In this document: positions 1-8,383 of the stretch, piece after piece
Numbering within the stretch: the first letter of the stretch is position 1
Layout: each line of letters opens with the position of its first letter
Assembly: GCF_036492245.1 (NCBI RefSeq)
Contig: NZ_AP025286.1
Span: 434,001-498,000 of the forward strand
Reading direction: 5' to 3'
DNA: 64,000 bases
From: Treponema bryantii
GTDB taxonomy: Bacteria; Spirochaetota; Spirochaetia; Treponematales; Treponemataceae
Notes under the pieces: generated by a model
Databases searched by the model: none
Told to the model about the DNA's origin: nothing
The model's input: only the letters and a program-made list of their open reading frames with translations
Translations under genes and position numbers: made by a program

Positions 1-284
1 AGTTTATCAATAAAACGATAATTCTTATTATCATTTAAAAGTGCAAGAGGATGATTTAGAAGAGCAATTGTTGTAACAACATCAGTATCTTTGTCTCTTC
101 TGTATACATTCAAATATTTAGTTTTTGAGTTTACTTTAGGAATAATAAGTGTAACCTGCTTATCTGATAAATCAACACCAGGCTTATCATACAAATTTGT
201 ATCGTCAAATTCTAATTTACAGGAAAAAAGAGTTATTCCGAGAAAAGTGATAAGAAATAAAAATATAGAAGTTCCCTTTTTCAT
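1..284 (-). CDS. Partial lipoprotein of unknown function
   Basis: The 5' part of a minus-strand gene that runs off the left edge of the window. It begins at an ATG preceded by GAGGT and encodes about 94 visible residues. A lysine start, a hydrophobic stretch and LFSC (Cys22) form a lipoprotein signal, so the product should be an acylated envelope protein. The rest (Asp/Lys-rich, with repeated Leu-Ile-Pro-Lys and Tyr-Leu-Asn-Val-Tyr stretches) matches no family I recognise. It follows the xylanase gene on the same strand, with 66 bases between them, so the two may be co-transcribed. Confidence 0.75.
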   Translation of the reverse strand, partial: MKKGTSIFLFLITFLGITLFSCKLEFDDTNLYDKPGVDLSDKQVTLIIPKVNSKTKYLNVYRRDKDTDVVTTIALLNHPLALLNDNKNYRFIDK

Positions 285-350
285 AATACAATACCTCATT
301 TTAATATCGGCAGAAAAAAGGAACTTCTTTAATGGAATATGGCGTTGGAT

Positions 351-2021
351 TTATTCGTTTGCAGCTTCGATTACACCGTAGTAAGCAGGTTTACAGTGGA
401 ATTCTTTATCCTTAAATAAAAGAGGATATTGAGTATGGCCCTTATGCATGCCGTTAAGCCAGGTCCATTCGTCGCGTACACCCCAGAGAGTAACACCTTC
501 TATACCATTTTTACCGGGCTGTTTACGGTTCTTAATGAACATTGTAAACCAGATTTTATAGAAGTCTTTAAGGCGCATTGCATTGTATGATGCACTGCCA
601 TTTGCAACATCCATTTCTGTAATCTGAACATTGATTCCTTTTGAAAGGAAGTTTTGAACGGCTTTTTCAAAGTTTGCGGCAGAATCATTTATGCCGACAT
701 GTGTCTGCATTCCAGCTGCATCAATACGTGCATCTGGTGCTGCCTGAATTGCATCAATGATTTTGCAGATTGCTCTGTTTTTGTTTGTGGATGCACAACC
801 GTAATCGTTGTAAACAAGTTTTACATCTTTTGGAGCATATTTATTTGCATAACGGAAGGCATTTACAATAAAGGTTTCATTTTTATATACTGCAAACCAG
901 TTGCTTGAACCTGCATCACGAAGGAAATTTGCATCTGTAGCATTGTCTGAGGCTGCTTCATTTACAACATCCCATGCGAGAATCATATGTTCACCATTGT
1001 TGTTTTTCTTTTCCCATTCTGCAACATGCTGAAGAACTGTTTTAATATACCATTCCATTCGGGCATTCATTTCATCTGGACTTACAAGGGCAGTTTCCCC
1101 GTTATGACCATAGTTTTTCTGGAAGAACCAGGCCGGAGTCTGACTGTGCCATACAAGAGTGTGGCCACGGAGCTTTAAGCCGAGTTTTTTCATGTCAGAA
1201 AGAATGCTGTCCATCTGCTTAAAGGTTGGAATGTCTGCTGGAACTTCGTAGAGATTTCCATCTTCTCCACGGAATTCTGTAAGTTTATTGGGTTTATTCC
1301 ATCCGAATATAAAATCAGGTTTAAATTCGTTTTCCATAGTAATTACACTTGCATGCAGTGGAAGCCCCTGCTGTAAAAGAGGTTCCTTGAAGGTGTTATT
1401 ATAGGAAACACAGAAGCCAAAATAATCAAAATAATCTTTCAGAACATCTTTTACACCAGTAACTTCTGTCCAGACTTCCGGTTGAGGAGCACCTTTTGTA
1501 AGACCTTCTCCATTGAGACGAAGTTTGAAGTTTTTAATGTATACAGTTGCTTCCTTGTTGAGTGTGCCCCCGGAAACATACAGCTGTCTTTTTCCGGAAA
1601 GATGGAGTGTAAGATGTTTATTTACGCTGAACCATTTTCCGTTATCTACCTTTCTGTCAAAAAGTTTTGGGAAGTTTTCTTCCAGTTCATTGATCATCCA
1701 TATCACCTGAGTTTTTTTAGTAGTGTTATCATCAATGAACATTTCGCAGGAAAGCTGTATTTCAATATCTTTTCCTTCATAAGGAGATAAATCTATTGAA
1801 ACAGGATTTGCACGCGAAGTATCGTGAAGTCTTACCTGTGTGACATTTTTATCTTTGCCAAACTTCCTATTGAAGAGAATCGCTTTTCCATCTTCATCAA
1901 TCCGGGTAATGCTCACAGAACCATCTGAATTTTCAATAGTCTGTGGAGTTTTGTTTTTTGAGCTGCAGCCTGTAATAAGAAGCAGTGCTGCTGCAATGGT
2001 CAAAAGAGTTCGTTTCATCAT
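351..2021 (-). CDS. GH10 endo-1,4-beta-xylanase lipoprotein
   Basis: Hydrolyses internal beta-1,4 bonds of xylan at the cell surface or in the periplasm. The 556-residue product has a lipoprotein signal (ITGC, Cys19), a beta-rich N-terminal region of about 40-170 resembling a carbohydrate-binding module, and a GH10 TIM barrel from about 190 to 550. GH10 hallmarks visible are GHTLVWHSQTP near 287, WDVVNEA with acid/base Glu355, and QITEMDV with nucleophile Glu469. The start is ambiguous between two adjacent ATG codons (2021 and 2018). No Shine-Dalgarno sequence precedes them. Lipidation suggests a cell-attached rather than shed enzyme. The next gene on the same strand is another lipoprotein. 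Confidence 0.93.
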   Translation of the reverse strand: MMKRTLLTIAAALLLITGCSSKNKTPQTIENSDGSVSITRIDEDGKAILFNRKFGKDKNVTQVRLHDTSRANPVSIDLSPYEGKDIEIQLSCEMFIDDNTTKKTQVIWMINELEENFPKLFDRKVDNGKWFSVNKHLTLHLSGKRQLYVSGGTLNKEATVYIKNFKLRLNGEGLTKGAPQPEVWTEVTGVKDVLKDYFDYFGFCVSYNNTFKEPLLQQGLPLHASVITMENEFKPDFIFGWNKPNKLTEFRGEDGNLYEVPADIPTFKQMDSILSDMKKLGLKLRGHTLVWHSQTPAWFFQKNYGHNGETALVSPDEMNARMEWYIKTVLQHVAEWEKKNNNGEHMILAWDVVNEAASDNATDANFLRDAGSSNWFAVYKNETFIVNAFRYANKYAPKDVKLVYNDYGCASTNKNRAICKIIDAIQAAPDARIDAAGMQTHVGINDSAANFEKAVQNFLSKGINVQITEMDVANGSASYNAMRLKDFYKIWFTMFIKNRKQPGKNGIEGVTLWGVRDEWTWLNGMHKGHTQYPLLFKDKEFHCKPAYYGVIEAANE

Positions 2022-2032
2022 ATAGGTTATTA

Positions 2033-2061
2033 TTGTATCTAAGTAATAAATAATCTATAAT
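2033..2061 (+). promoter_or_regulatory. Promoter of the acyltransferase gene
   Basis: TTGTAT, a 17-base spacer and TATAAT. The predicted transcript start near 2068 gives a leader of about 40 bases ahead of the ATG at 2108. Confidence 0.55.
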
Positions 2062-2107
2062 GGATTTTAACTATTATTTTTATAACTATTGTTTTCAAGG
2101 AAGCATT

Positions 2108-2998
2108 ATGGGAATTATGTTGAAAGACAAATTCGGCAGTGTATTTGCTGAAATGTCTAAGCTTTCGCACGCTGCTGCGAAAATTGATGAAACAAAAGTT
2201 TATGAAGAAGCAAATCTTCAGCTCAGACCTTACATGTGGAAGCTTTTGGATGAAGCATTCAATTCTGAATCAGGTTTGGGAAACATTGAAAATTTTAAGG
2301 CCTTCTATGATTCAGTTGTAAACGAAGGAAAATCTGGCCTTATTCTTATGGAGCACTACACAAATCTTGATTTACCTGGAATTCTTTATCTTCTTGAAAA
2401 GAACGGCGAAGACTGGGCAAAGGATATGTCTTCCAGAATTGTAGCTGTAGCAGGAATGAAGCTTAATGAAGCAAGTGCCGGTGTACGTGCATTTACAGAA
2501 GGCTTTACTCGTGTTGTAATTTATCCTACACGTTCATTGAATGCCGTAGAAGGAAAGGAAATTTCCGAAGAAGAAAAGGCTGCAGAAGAGCAGAGAGCCA
2601 GAAAAATTAACTTTGCTGCTATGCGTGCTATGGATGCCTGCAAAAAACGTGGTCAGATGATTCTGGTATTCCCAAGTGGTACACGTTATCGTCCTGGACA
2701 GCCGGAAACAAAACGCGGTCTTCGTGAAATTGACAGTTACCTCCGTCTTTTTGACAAGATGATTCTTGTTTCAATAAATGGAAATTGTCTGCGCATAAAT
2801 CCTGAGAACCCTGAGGATATGCTTGCTGATATTCTTGAAACTGGTAAATGTACATTTACTGCAAGTCCTGTAATTGACTGTAAGGAATTCAGAAACAATA
2901 TTCTCGCAAAGTTACCTGCAGATGAGGCAGATCCAAAACAGAAGACTGTTGATGCAGTTATGGAATATTTAGAAAAGCAGCACGGTGATGCTGAATAA
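2108..2998 (+). CDS. Glycerol-phosphate/lysophosphatidate acyltransferase-like protein
   Basis: Probably transfers an acyl chain to glycerol-3-phosphate or lysophosphatidate in membrane lipid synthesis. A PlsC/PlsB-type catalytic HX4D motif is visible as HYTNLD, preceded by LILME. A second conserved block, VFPSGTRYRPG, corresponds to the FPEGTR-like substrate motif. The protein is 296 residues with no clear membrane span. I chose the ATG at 2108 because AAGGAA stands just before it; an in-frame ATG 48 bases upstream lacks a binding site. The downstream cyclohydrolase gene starts 15 bases after the stop, suggesting co-transcription. The exact acceptor cannot be told from sequence. Confidence 0.75.
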   Translation: MGIMLKDKFGSVFAEMSKLSHAAAKIDETKVYEEANLQLRPYMWKLLDEAFNSESGLGNIENFKAFYDSVVNEGKSGLILMEHYTNLDLPGILYLLEKNGEDWAKDMSSRIVAVAGMKLNEASAGVRAFTEGFTRVVIYPTRSLNAVEGKEISEEEKAAEEQRARKINFAAMRAMDACKKRGQMILVFPSGTRYRPGQPETKRGLREIDSYLRLFDKMILVSINGNCLRINPENPEDMLADILETGKCTFTASPVIDCKEFRNNILAKLPADEADPKQKTVDAVMEYLEKQHGDAE

Positions 2999-3013
2999 AT
3001 ACTGGAGCAAAAA

Positions 3014-3745
3014 ATGAAAGAAATTAAAAACGAATTGTCTTCTACAACTTACCCTGGAAGAGGAATTATTGCTGGTTTATCAGCTGATGGAAAATATGCA
3101 GTTTCTGCTTACTGGACAATGGGCCGCAGTGCAGGAAGCAGAAACCGTATTTTTGTTACAGAAAACGAAAACGGAACTGAGGTTGTTCGCACAAAGGCTT
3201 TTGATGAGTCTTTGATTGCTGGTGACCCAAGTCTTATCATTTATGCTGCAGTTCGTGAGCTTGGAAAAAAGACAATCGTAACAAACGGGGACCAGACAGA
3301 TACAATTTTTGATGGTTTGAAAGAAGGAAAGACTTTTGAACAGTCTCTTCGCAGCCGTAAGTACGAGCACGATGCTCCAAACTATACTCCACGTATTTCT
3401 TCTTTGCTTGATCTTGAAGGCGGAGTAAACGGTGGTTATGCTTACTCACTTTCTATTCTTAAGAGTGACTGTGGAAACGGCGATAATACTCTTCGCTTTA
3501 CTTACACTTACGATAATCCTCAGAAGGGTGAGGGACATTATATTCACACTTACATGGGTGATGGAAATCCTCTTCCAAGTTTTGAGGGTGAACCGGTAAA
3601 ACTCAAGATTGAAGGCGACATTGAAACTCTTACAAATACAATCTGGAGTTCTTTGAACGAAGAGAATAAGGTTTCACTTTTTGTACGATTTATTGATCTT
3701 GAAACTGGTAAGTACGAAGAGCGTATTTTGAATAAGAATCTGTAA
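3014..3745 (+). CDS. IMP cyclohydrolase-like protein (PF07826 type)
   Basis: Likely closes the purine ring, converting FAICAR to IMP, the last step of purine synthesis. The 243-residue protein shows the pattern of the archaeal-PurO-related IMP cyclohydrolase family: YPGRGI near the N terminus, MGRSAGSRNR, DPSLIIY, TNGDQTD, PNYTPRIS and the C-terminal GHYIHTY...PLPSFEGEP. The family is usually about 200-240 residues, so it looks complete. The functional assignment is supported by a stand-alone AICAR transformylase 2 kb downstream that lacks the cyclohydrolase half found in bifunctional PurH. GGAG precedes the ATG. The gene follows the acyltransferase closely. Confidence 0.85.
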   Translation: MKEIKNELSSTTYPGRGIIAGLSADGKYAVSAYWTMGRSAGSRNRIFVTENENGTEVVRTKAFDESLIAGDPSLIIYAAVRELGKKTIVTNGDQTDTIFDGLKEGKTFEQSLRSRKYEHDAPNYTPRISSLLDLEGGVNGGYAYSLSILKSDCGNGDNTLRFTYTYDNPQKGEGHYIHTYMGDGNPLPSFEGEPVKLKIEGDIETLTNTIWSSLNEENKVSLFVRFIDLETGKYEERILNKNL

Positions 3746-3770
3746 TAGCCTGAAATCGAAAATCCGTTAA

Positions 3771-3794
3771 AAAACGAGCCGAAAGACTCGTTTT
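3771..3794 (+). terminator. Hairpin after the cyclohydrolase gene
   Basis: AAAACGAG and CTCGTTTT form a perfect 8-bp stem around an 8-base loop, ending in four T. It is a weak to moderate intrinsic terminator, about 25 bases after the stop codon. Confidence 0.55.
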
Positions 3795-3854
3795 AGGATT
3801 ATCGAAAGAATGGCTCAGAGGCAAGTTGTGCTTGCCGACTTTTAAGGAGACACG

Positions 3855-4979
3855 ATGGAAAAACAAACGCGAACTCACGTTTTTTTCGTTGCTGTCTCTC
3901 TTTTTATTTTAACGTCTGCTTTATGGCTTGCTTCCTGCTCAAACATTAAAAAACAGTCGTGGAATGATTCAGAAGTTATAAATCCAAAGTACAGGGAATT
4001 TGCTGGTGCGGCGGATTCTTATCTTACAGAGTCGGGGTTCCAGGGCGCGGTGCTTATTGGGCGCGGCGACAAAATAGTGTTTGCAAAAGGGTACGGTGTT
4101 TGTGATGTGAAGGCGGCGGCCCCCGAGAAGGTGCCGATAGGCATTAACAGTACTTTTGAGGCCGGCTCAATAAGTAAGCAGATGACGGCCGCCGCAGTGA
4201 TGCAGCTTGTGGAAAAGAAAAAGCTGGCGGTGGACGACAAGATTTCTAAGTTCTTTTCTGACTTCGAAGCCGGTGACAAAATTACAATTGAAATGCTTTT
4301 GAATATGCGGTCAGGGCTTACAGATCATATCAATTCTGCAGATGAGTTCTTTCCTAAAAATATTTACCGTCATATCGAAGTAAATCAGATGGCCTGCAAA
4401 CCGGTGGATAAAAATCTTGTTCTCACATATCTGAGCGAAGCACCGCTTCTTGCCGAACCGGACAGTACATATTTTTACTGCAACACAAATTATTATCTTC
4501 TTGCCTCAATAATTGAGCAGGTGAGTGGAATGTCTTACAGCGAATATATACAGAAAAATATTTTTGCCCGCTGCGGAATGAATCATTCAAACCTTGAGTT
4601 TCAAAAAACAGATACCCGCGGTTATGATTATAAAGGCCGATATTACAGCATTCCCGCCGCTCTTGCCCTTGGATGTGGAGATGTAAATTCAAATGTTACA
4701 GACCTCTTTAAATGGAATATTCTTTTTACAAGCGGTAAAGTTGTAAAGAAAAAAACATTTCAGAAAATGATTGATTCTGAATCTTATGGCTATGGAGTTT
4801 ACCGACACGACGATTCAATTTTTCATGCCGGCGTAACAAATGTTTTCAATTCTTACGATGGCTATTATTTTGATGGAAAAGTATCTGTGATTGTTTTGTG
4901 TAATTGTCCTGTTGTAAAAATAAATGCAACTTCTGTTGCAAGAAATCTTTATAAATTGTATGAAGAAAATAATAACTAA
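3855..4979 (+). CDS. Serine beta-lactamase-family hydrolase, lipoprotein
   Basis: A class C beta-lactamase/penicillin-binding-fold serine hydrolase, 374 residues. A lipoprotein signal ends at LASC (Cys28). The catalytic S-x-x-K is SISK (Ser105, Lys108), the Y-x-N motif is YCN (Tyr208, Asn210) and a His-Ala-Gly near 323 replaces the KTG triad, as is common in esterase and D-aminopeptidase members. Substrate is unknown; peptidoglycan peptides or esters are plausible and true beta-lactamase activity is not implied. A good AAGGAG precedes the ATG. Local GC is raised in the first 400 bases compared with the neighbouring genes. DUF624 follows after 24 bases. Confidence 0.85.
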   Translation: MEKQTRTHVFFVAVSLFILTSALWLASCSNIKKQSWNDSEVINPKYREFAGAADSYLTESGFQGAVLIGRGDKIVFAKGYGVCDVKAAAPEKVPIGINSTFEAGSISKQMTAAAVMQLVEKKKLAVDDKISKFFSDFEAGDKITIEMLLNMRSGLTDHINSADEFFPKNIYRHIEVNQMACKPVDKNLVLTYLSEAPLLAEPDSTYFYCNTNYYLLASIIEQVSGMSYSEYIQKNIFARCGMNHSNLEFQKTDTRGYDYKGRYYSIPAALALGCGDVNSNVTDLFKWNILFTSGKVVKKKTFQKMIDSESYGYGVYRHDDSIFHAGVTNVFNSYDGYYFDGKVSVIVLCNCPVVKINATSVARNLYKLYEENNN

Positions 4980-4988
4980 CGTTAGTTA
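4973..4988. repeat. 16-bp perfect palindrome at the serine hydrolase stop
   Basis: TAACTAACGTTAGTTA is self-complementary over all 16 bases and includes the stop codon of the serine hydrolase. It lies 16 bases before the ATG of the DUF624 gene. It could be a protein-binding site or a small RNA hairpin; there is no T-tract. Confidence 0.5.
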
Positions 4989-5003
4989 GTAAAAGGTGAT
5001 AAA

Positions 5004-5627
5004 ATGGATTTAATAAAGAAATTTCTAAGCCTGTTATGGGTAAATATTCTCTGGTTGTTATGCTGTATTCCTGTTCTTACGGCTGGTACTTCAACTTGTG
5101 CTGCGTTTGCAGTAACGCTTCGTCTTGCAGATGATGATGAAGAAGTTCAGTCATTCAGGGGAATTACCCGCCGCTTTTTTAAAGCGTTCCGACAGGATTT
5201 AATTCAGGGCTTTTTGATTTTACTGTTTACTGTGATTACATTTGGTCTTGGCGGATTTTTTGTTTATCTTGCCTGGGATGATGGTTTGAATCTGATTAAG
5301 ATTGGTTTACTGGCTGTTTATTTTCTTGTTGTTCTTGTTTTGAATTTTTATTCTTATCCTTTGATTGCACGTTATTCAAACACTTTTATAAATACTCTCA
5401 GAAACTCAATAGCTCTTTTTGCGCAGTATGCTAATTCAAGTATTAAAGCTCTTGGAATAGTTATTGTAGAATTGCTGGTGCTTACACTTACGTTTAAGGT
5501 GTATTTCGCAGGAATTTTGATTCTGCCGGCTTTGATTTTTTATACTATCAGCGTTCCTGCAAAAAATATTTTTGTAAAAATAGAGAATCCTGAGAGCACG
5601 GAGTCTTCTGAGTCTACCGAGGATTAG
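5004..5627 (+). CDS. DUF624 (YesL-type) membrane protein
   Basis: A 207-residue integral membrane protein. The opening LLWVNILWLLCCIPVLTAGTST is the characteristic N terminus of the DUF624/YesL family, followed by a cytoplasmic stretch with FRGITRRFFKAFRQDL and about four further hydrophobic segments. YesL relatives usually sit beside sugar ABC transporters and are of unknown function. Here no transporter adjoins it; the gene is 24 bases downstream of the serine hydrolase with an AAGGTG site. The acidic C-terminal tail is Glu/Ser-rich and repetitive. Confidence 0.8.
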   Translation: MDLIKKFLSLLWVNILWLLCCIPVLTAGTSTCAAFAVTLRLADDDEEVQSFRGITRRFFKAFRQDLIQGFLILLFTVITFGLGGFFVYLAWDDGLNLIKIGLLAVYFLVVLVLNFYSYPLIARYSNTFINTLRNSIALFAQYANSSIKALGIVIVELLVLTLTFKVYFAGILILPALIFYTISVPAKNIFVKIENPESTESSESTED

Positions 5628-5629
5628 CC

Positions 5630-5705
5630 GGGGGCGTTGCGGGGGAGACCCCCGCTGGAAGGGGTGGCGAGCAACAAATTGCGAGCCAGGGGAAGGCTTT
5701 CCCCT
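5630..5705 (+). repeat. GC-rich three-hairpin repeat, copy 1
   Basis: An intergenic GC-rich element in an AT-rich genome. It begins GGGGGCGTTGCGGGGG and folds as three consecutive hairpins: GCGGGGG/CCCCCGC, a GAGCAAC...GTTGC-like middle hairpin, and AGGGGAAGGCTTTCCCCT. A second copy lies at 8252-8335 in the opposite orientation. Confidence 0.75.
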
Positions 5706-5708
5706 CAT

Positions 5709-5737
5709 TTGAATTTTTATCCATTTTTCTATATTAT
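5709..5737 (+). promoter_or_regulatory. Promoter of purH, predicted leaderless
   Basis: TTGAAT, a 17-base spacer and TATTAT ending 8 bases before the purH ATG. Transcription would start about 2 bases ahead of the start codon, and no Shine-Dalgarno sequence is present. Confidence 0.6.
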
Positions 5738-5745
5738 GTTTCTCT

Positions 5746-6921
5746 ATGAAAGAACTTGAATTGAAATACGGATGTAATCCGAATCAGAAACCTGCAAGGG
5801 TTTACATGGAAAGCGGCGATCTTCCTATCACTGTTGTAAACGGAAGACCTGGATACATCAACCTGCTGGATGCTCTAAATGGCTGGCAGCTTGTTAAGGA
5901 ATTGAAGGAAGCAACTGGACTTCCTGCAGCTACTTCTTTTAAGCACGTTTCACCTGCTGGTGCTGCTGTTGGTCTTCCTCTTTCAGACACTCTTAAGCAG
6001 ATTTATTTTACTGACAATGTTGAACTTACTCCGCTTGCCTGTGCTTATGCCCGCGCTCGTGGTGCAGACCGCATGAGCTCTTTCGGCGATTTTATTTCTT
6101 TGAGTGACGAGTGTGATGAAGCAACTGCTCTTCTTATCAAGAAGGAAGTTTCTGATGGTATTATCGCACCGGGATACAGCGAGAAGGCTCTCGAGATTCT
6201 TAAAGCTAAGAAAAACGGTAACTACTGTGTAATTCAGATTGACCCTAATTACGTTCCTGCTGAACTCGAACGCAAACAGGTTTTCGGTGTTACTTTTGAA
6301 CAGGGACACAACTTCCTTAAGATTGACGAACAGTCAGCTCTTTCAAATATCGTAACTAAGAATAAGAACCTCAGCGAAGATGACAAGCGCAATCTTGTAA
6401 TTTCTCTCATCGTTCTTAAATATACTCAGTCTAACTCAGTTTGTTTTGTAAAGGACGGACAGGCAATTGGTATAGGGGCTGGACAGCAGAGCCGTGTTCA
6501 CTGTACTCGTCTTGCTGGGCAGAAGGCAGATAACTGGTGGCTTCGTCAGTCTCCAAAAGTACTCGGACTACAGTTCGTAGACGGAATTAAACGTGCAGAC
6601 CGCGATAATACAATCGACGTTTACATTGGTGAAGAATATATGGATGTTCTTGCTGAAGGCAAATGGCAGAACTTCTTTAAGGTAAAGCCGGAAGTTTTCA
6701 CTCGCGAAGAAAAAGCAGAATGGATTGCAAAGAATACAAACGTTGCAGTTGGTTCTGATGCGTTCTTCCCATTCGGAGACAACATTGAGCGTGCAAGAAA
6801 GTCTGGTGTTACATGTGTAGTTCAGCCGGGCGGAAGTGTTCGTGATGACCTTGTTATTAAGGCTGCTGATGACTACAACATGGTTATGGCATTCAACGGA
6901 ATCCGTTTGTTCCATCATTAA
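5746..6921 (+). CDS. purH: AICAR transformylase (stand-alone PurH C-terminal half)
   Basis: Transfers a formyl group from 10-formyl-tetrahydrofolate to AICAR, giving FAICAR for IMP synthesis. The 391-residue protein covers only the transformylase part of PurH: FKHVSPAGAAVG near 65-76, IGAGQQSRVHCTR near 243, and the C-terminal DAFFPFGDNIERA, VVQPGGSVRDD and FNGIRLFHH blocks. The N-terminal cyclohydrolase (MGS-like) domain of the usual 500-residue enzyme is absent. The missing step can be supplied by the PF07826-type protein at 3014-3745. The gene has its own promoter just before the ATG. Confidence 0.93.
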   Translation: MKELELKYGCNPNQKPARVYMESGDLPITVVNGRPGYINLLDALNGWQLVKELKEATGLPAATSFKHVSPAGAAVGLPLSDTLKQIYFTDNVELTPLACAYARARGADRMSSFGDFISLSDECDEATALLIKKEVSDGIIAPGYSEKALEILKAKKNGNYCVIQIDPNYVPAELERKQVFGVTFEQGHNFLKIDEQSALSNIVTKNKNLSEDDKRNLVISLIVLKYTQSNSVCFVKDGQAIGIGAGQQSRVHCTRLAGQKADNWWLRQSPKVLGLQFVDGIKRADRDNTIDVYIGEEYMDVLAEGKWQNFFKVKPEVFTREEKAEWIAKNTNVAVGSDAFFPFGDNIERARKSGVTCVVQPGGSVRDDLVIKAADDYNMVMAFNGIRLFHH

Positions 6922-6927
6922 TATTAT

Positions 6928-6950
6928 GGCAGGCTAGGCCTGCCCTTTTT
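6928..6950 (+). terminator. Terminator of purH
   Basis: GGCAGGC, a 3-base loop and GCCTGCC form a perfect 7-bp stem followed by C and six T. It lies immediately after the purH stop and 18 bases before the next ATG. Confidence 0.85.
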
Positions 6951-6967
6951 TATAAGGAAAATAAACT

Positions 6968-8245
6968 ATGAAAATTGAGACAAAAGTTTTGCATTCAGGT
7001 TATAAACCAGAAAACGGCGGACCTGGAACTATCCCAATTGTACAGAGTACAACTTACCGTTTTGACAGCTGCGATCACGTTGCTGCTCTTTTTGACAAGC
7101 CTACTGAATTTATGTATTCACGCTTTGCTAACCCAACCTGTGATGCAGTTGAAAAGAAAATTGCAGATCTTGAAGGTGGTGTTGGTTGTATGCTCACAAG
7201 CAGCGGACAGGCAGCAAGCCTTCTTTCTGTTTTGAACCTCTGCTGTGCTGGAGACAGCTTTATTGCTTCTTCTTCAATTTATGGTGGAACAATCAATCTC
7301 TTTGGTTTTACTCTTAAAAAGCTTGGAATTGAATGTATCTGGGTAGATGTTGATGCAAGCTATGAAGAAATCTGTAAGGCTATTAAACCTAATACAAAAT
7401 GTATTTTTGGTGAAACAATTGCAAACCCAGCACTTACAGTTTTTGATTTTGATGTTTGGGCAAAGGTTGCTCACGATAATAATCTTCCTCTTATCGTAGA
7501 TAATACTTTTGCAACTCCATATTTGTGCCGTCCGTTTGAGTGGGGTGCAGATATCGTTGTTCACTCAACTACAAAATATATGGATGGTCACGCAGTTCAA
7601 GGCGGCGGCTGTATCGTAGATTCAGGAAACTTTGACTGGGAAAAGGCTTACAAGGCTACAGGCAAGTTTGCTGATATGGTTGAACCGGACGAAAGTTATC
7701 ATGGACTTCGCTATGTTGGTGATTTTGGCAAGGCTGCTTATATTGTAAAAGCCCGCACACAGCTTATGCGCGACTTTGGTTGTTACCCTGCAGCTCAGAG
7801 TGCATTCTATCTGAATATGGGAATTGAAACTCTTCCTGTTCGTATGCAGCGTTATTGTGAAAATGCACGCAAGGTTGCTGAGTTCTTCAAATCATCAGAC
7901 AAAATTGCAAAGGTAATTTACCCTGGTCTTCCTGGAGATAAATACTATGAGCGTGCTCAGAAGTATCTTCCAAACGGAACTTGTGGTGTAATTTCTATCA
8001 GCATTAAGGGTGGCCGTGCAGCTGCAGTTCGCTTTATGGATGCTCTTAAACTGGCTTGTGATGAAGTTCATGTTGCAGATATCCGCACCTGTGTTCTTCA
8101 TCCGGCAAGTGCAACTCACCGCCAGCTTACAGATGAACAGCTCGTAGCAGCTGGAATCGATGGTGGTATGGTTCGCTTCAGCTGTGGTCTCGAAAACGTA
8201 GAAGATATCATCGAAGATATCAAACTTGGCCTCGCAGCTATTTAA
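6968..8245 (+). CDS. metY: O-acetylhomoserine sulfhydrylase
   Basis: A PLP enzyme of the Cys/Met metabolism family that makes homocysteine (methionine branch) from O-acetylhomoserine and sulfide. At 425 residues it has the length of the MetY group rather than the roughly 380 of cystathionine gamma-synthase. Visible are SRFANPTCDAVEKKIADLEGG near 51, TSSGQAA near 77, the cofactor aspartate in PLIVDNTFATP and the Schiff-base lysine Lys203 in HSTTKYMDGH. AAGGA precedes the ATG. No SAM riboswitch or T-box fits in the 46-base gap after purH. A cystathionine lyase role cannot be fully excluded. Confidence 0.88.
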   Translation: MKIETKVLHSGYKPENGGPGTIPIVQSTTYRFDSCDHVAALFDKPTEFMYSRFANPTCDAVEKKIADLEGGVGCMLTSSGQAASLLSVLNLCCAGDSFIASSSIYGGTINLFGFTLKKLGIECIWVDVDASYEEICKAIKPNTKCIFGETIANPALTVFDFDVWAKVAHDNNLPLIVDNTFATPYLCRPFEWGADIVVHSTTKYMDGHAVQGGGCIVDSGNFDWEKAYKATGKFADMVEPDESYHGLRYVGDFGKAAYIVKARTQLMRDFGCYPAAQSAFYLNMGIETLPVRMQRYCENARKVAEFFKSSDKIAKVIYPGLPGDKYYERAQKYLPNGTCGVISISIKGGRAAAVRFMDALKLACDEVHVADIRTCVLHPASATHRQLTDEQLVAAGIDGGMVRFSCGLENVEDIIEDIKLGLAAI

Positions 8246-8251
8246 TTAATA

Positions 8252-8335
8252 GGAGGGGGATGTCTCCCCCTGCGCCCGCACTTCGTTGCGGGCTACCCTC
8301 TCTGCGGGGGCTCAATCGCCGCCCCCGCAACGCCC
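8252..8335 (-). repeat. GC-rich three-hairpin repeat, copy 2 (inverted)
   Basis: Read on the minus strand it begins GGGCGTTGCGGGGG, as copy 1 does, and shows the same three hairpins: GCGGGGG...CCCCCGC, GCCCGCAAC...GTGCGGGC and AGGGGGAGACATCCCCCT. Loop sequences differ from copy 1 but the stems are kept by compensating bases. It separates metY from the methyltransferase gene. Confidence 0.75.
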
Positions 8336-8348
8336 TTGCTAAATTAGC

Positions 8349-8378
8349 TTGACCCACTAATCTAAGAAATCATATAAT
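8349..8378 (+). promoter_or_regulatory. Promoter of the DNA methyltransferase gene, predicted leaderless
   Basis: TTGACC, an 18-base spacer and a perfect TATAAT whose last base is only 5 bases before the ATG at 8384. Transcription should begin at or within a base of the start codon. Confidence 0.7.
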
Positions 8379-8383
8379 TAACT

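Noticed and set aside
5630-5705. Insertion sequence remnant
   Set aside because: No transposase fragment or target duplication; the element is a compact set of hairpins repeated in another gap.
6922-6967. Possible SAM riboswitch or T-box before metY
   Set aside because: Only 46 bases separate purH from metY and they hold the purH terminator and a ribosome binding site.
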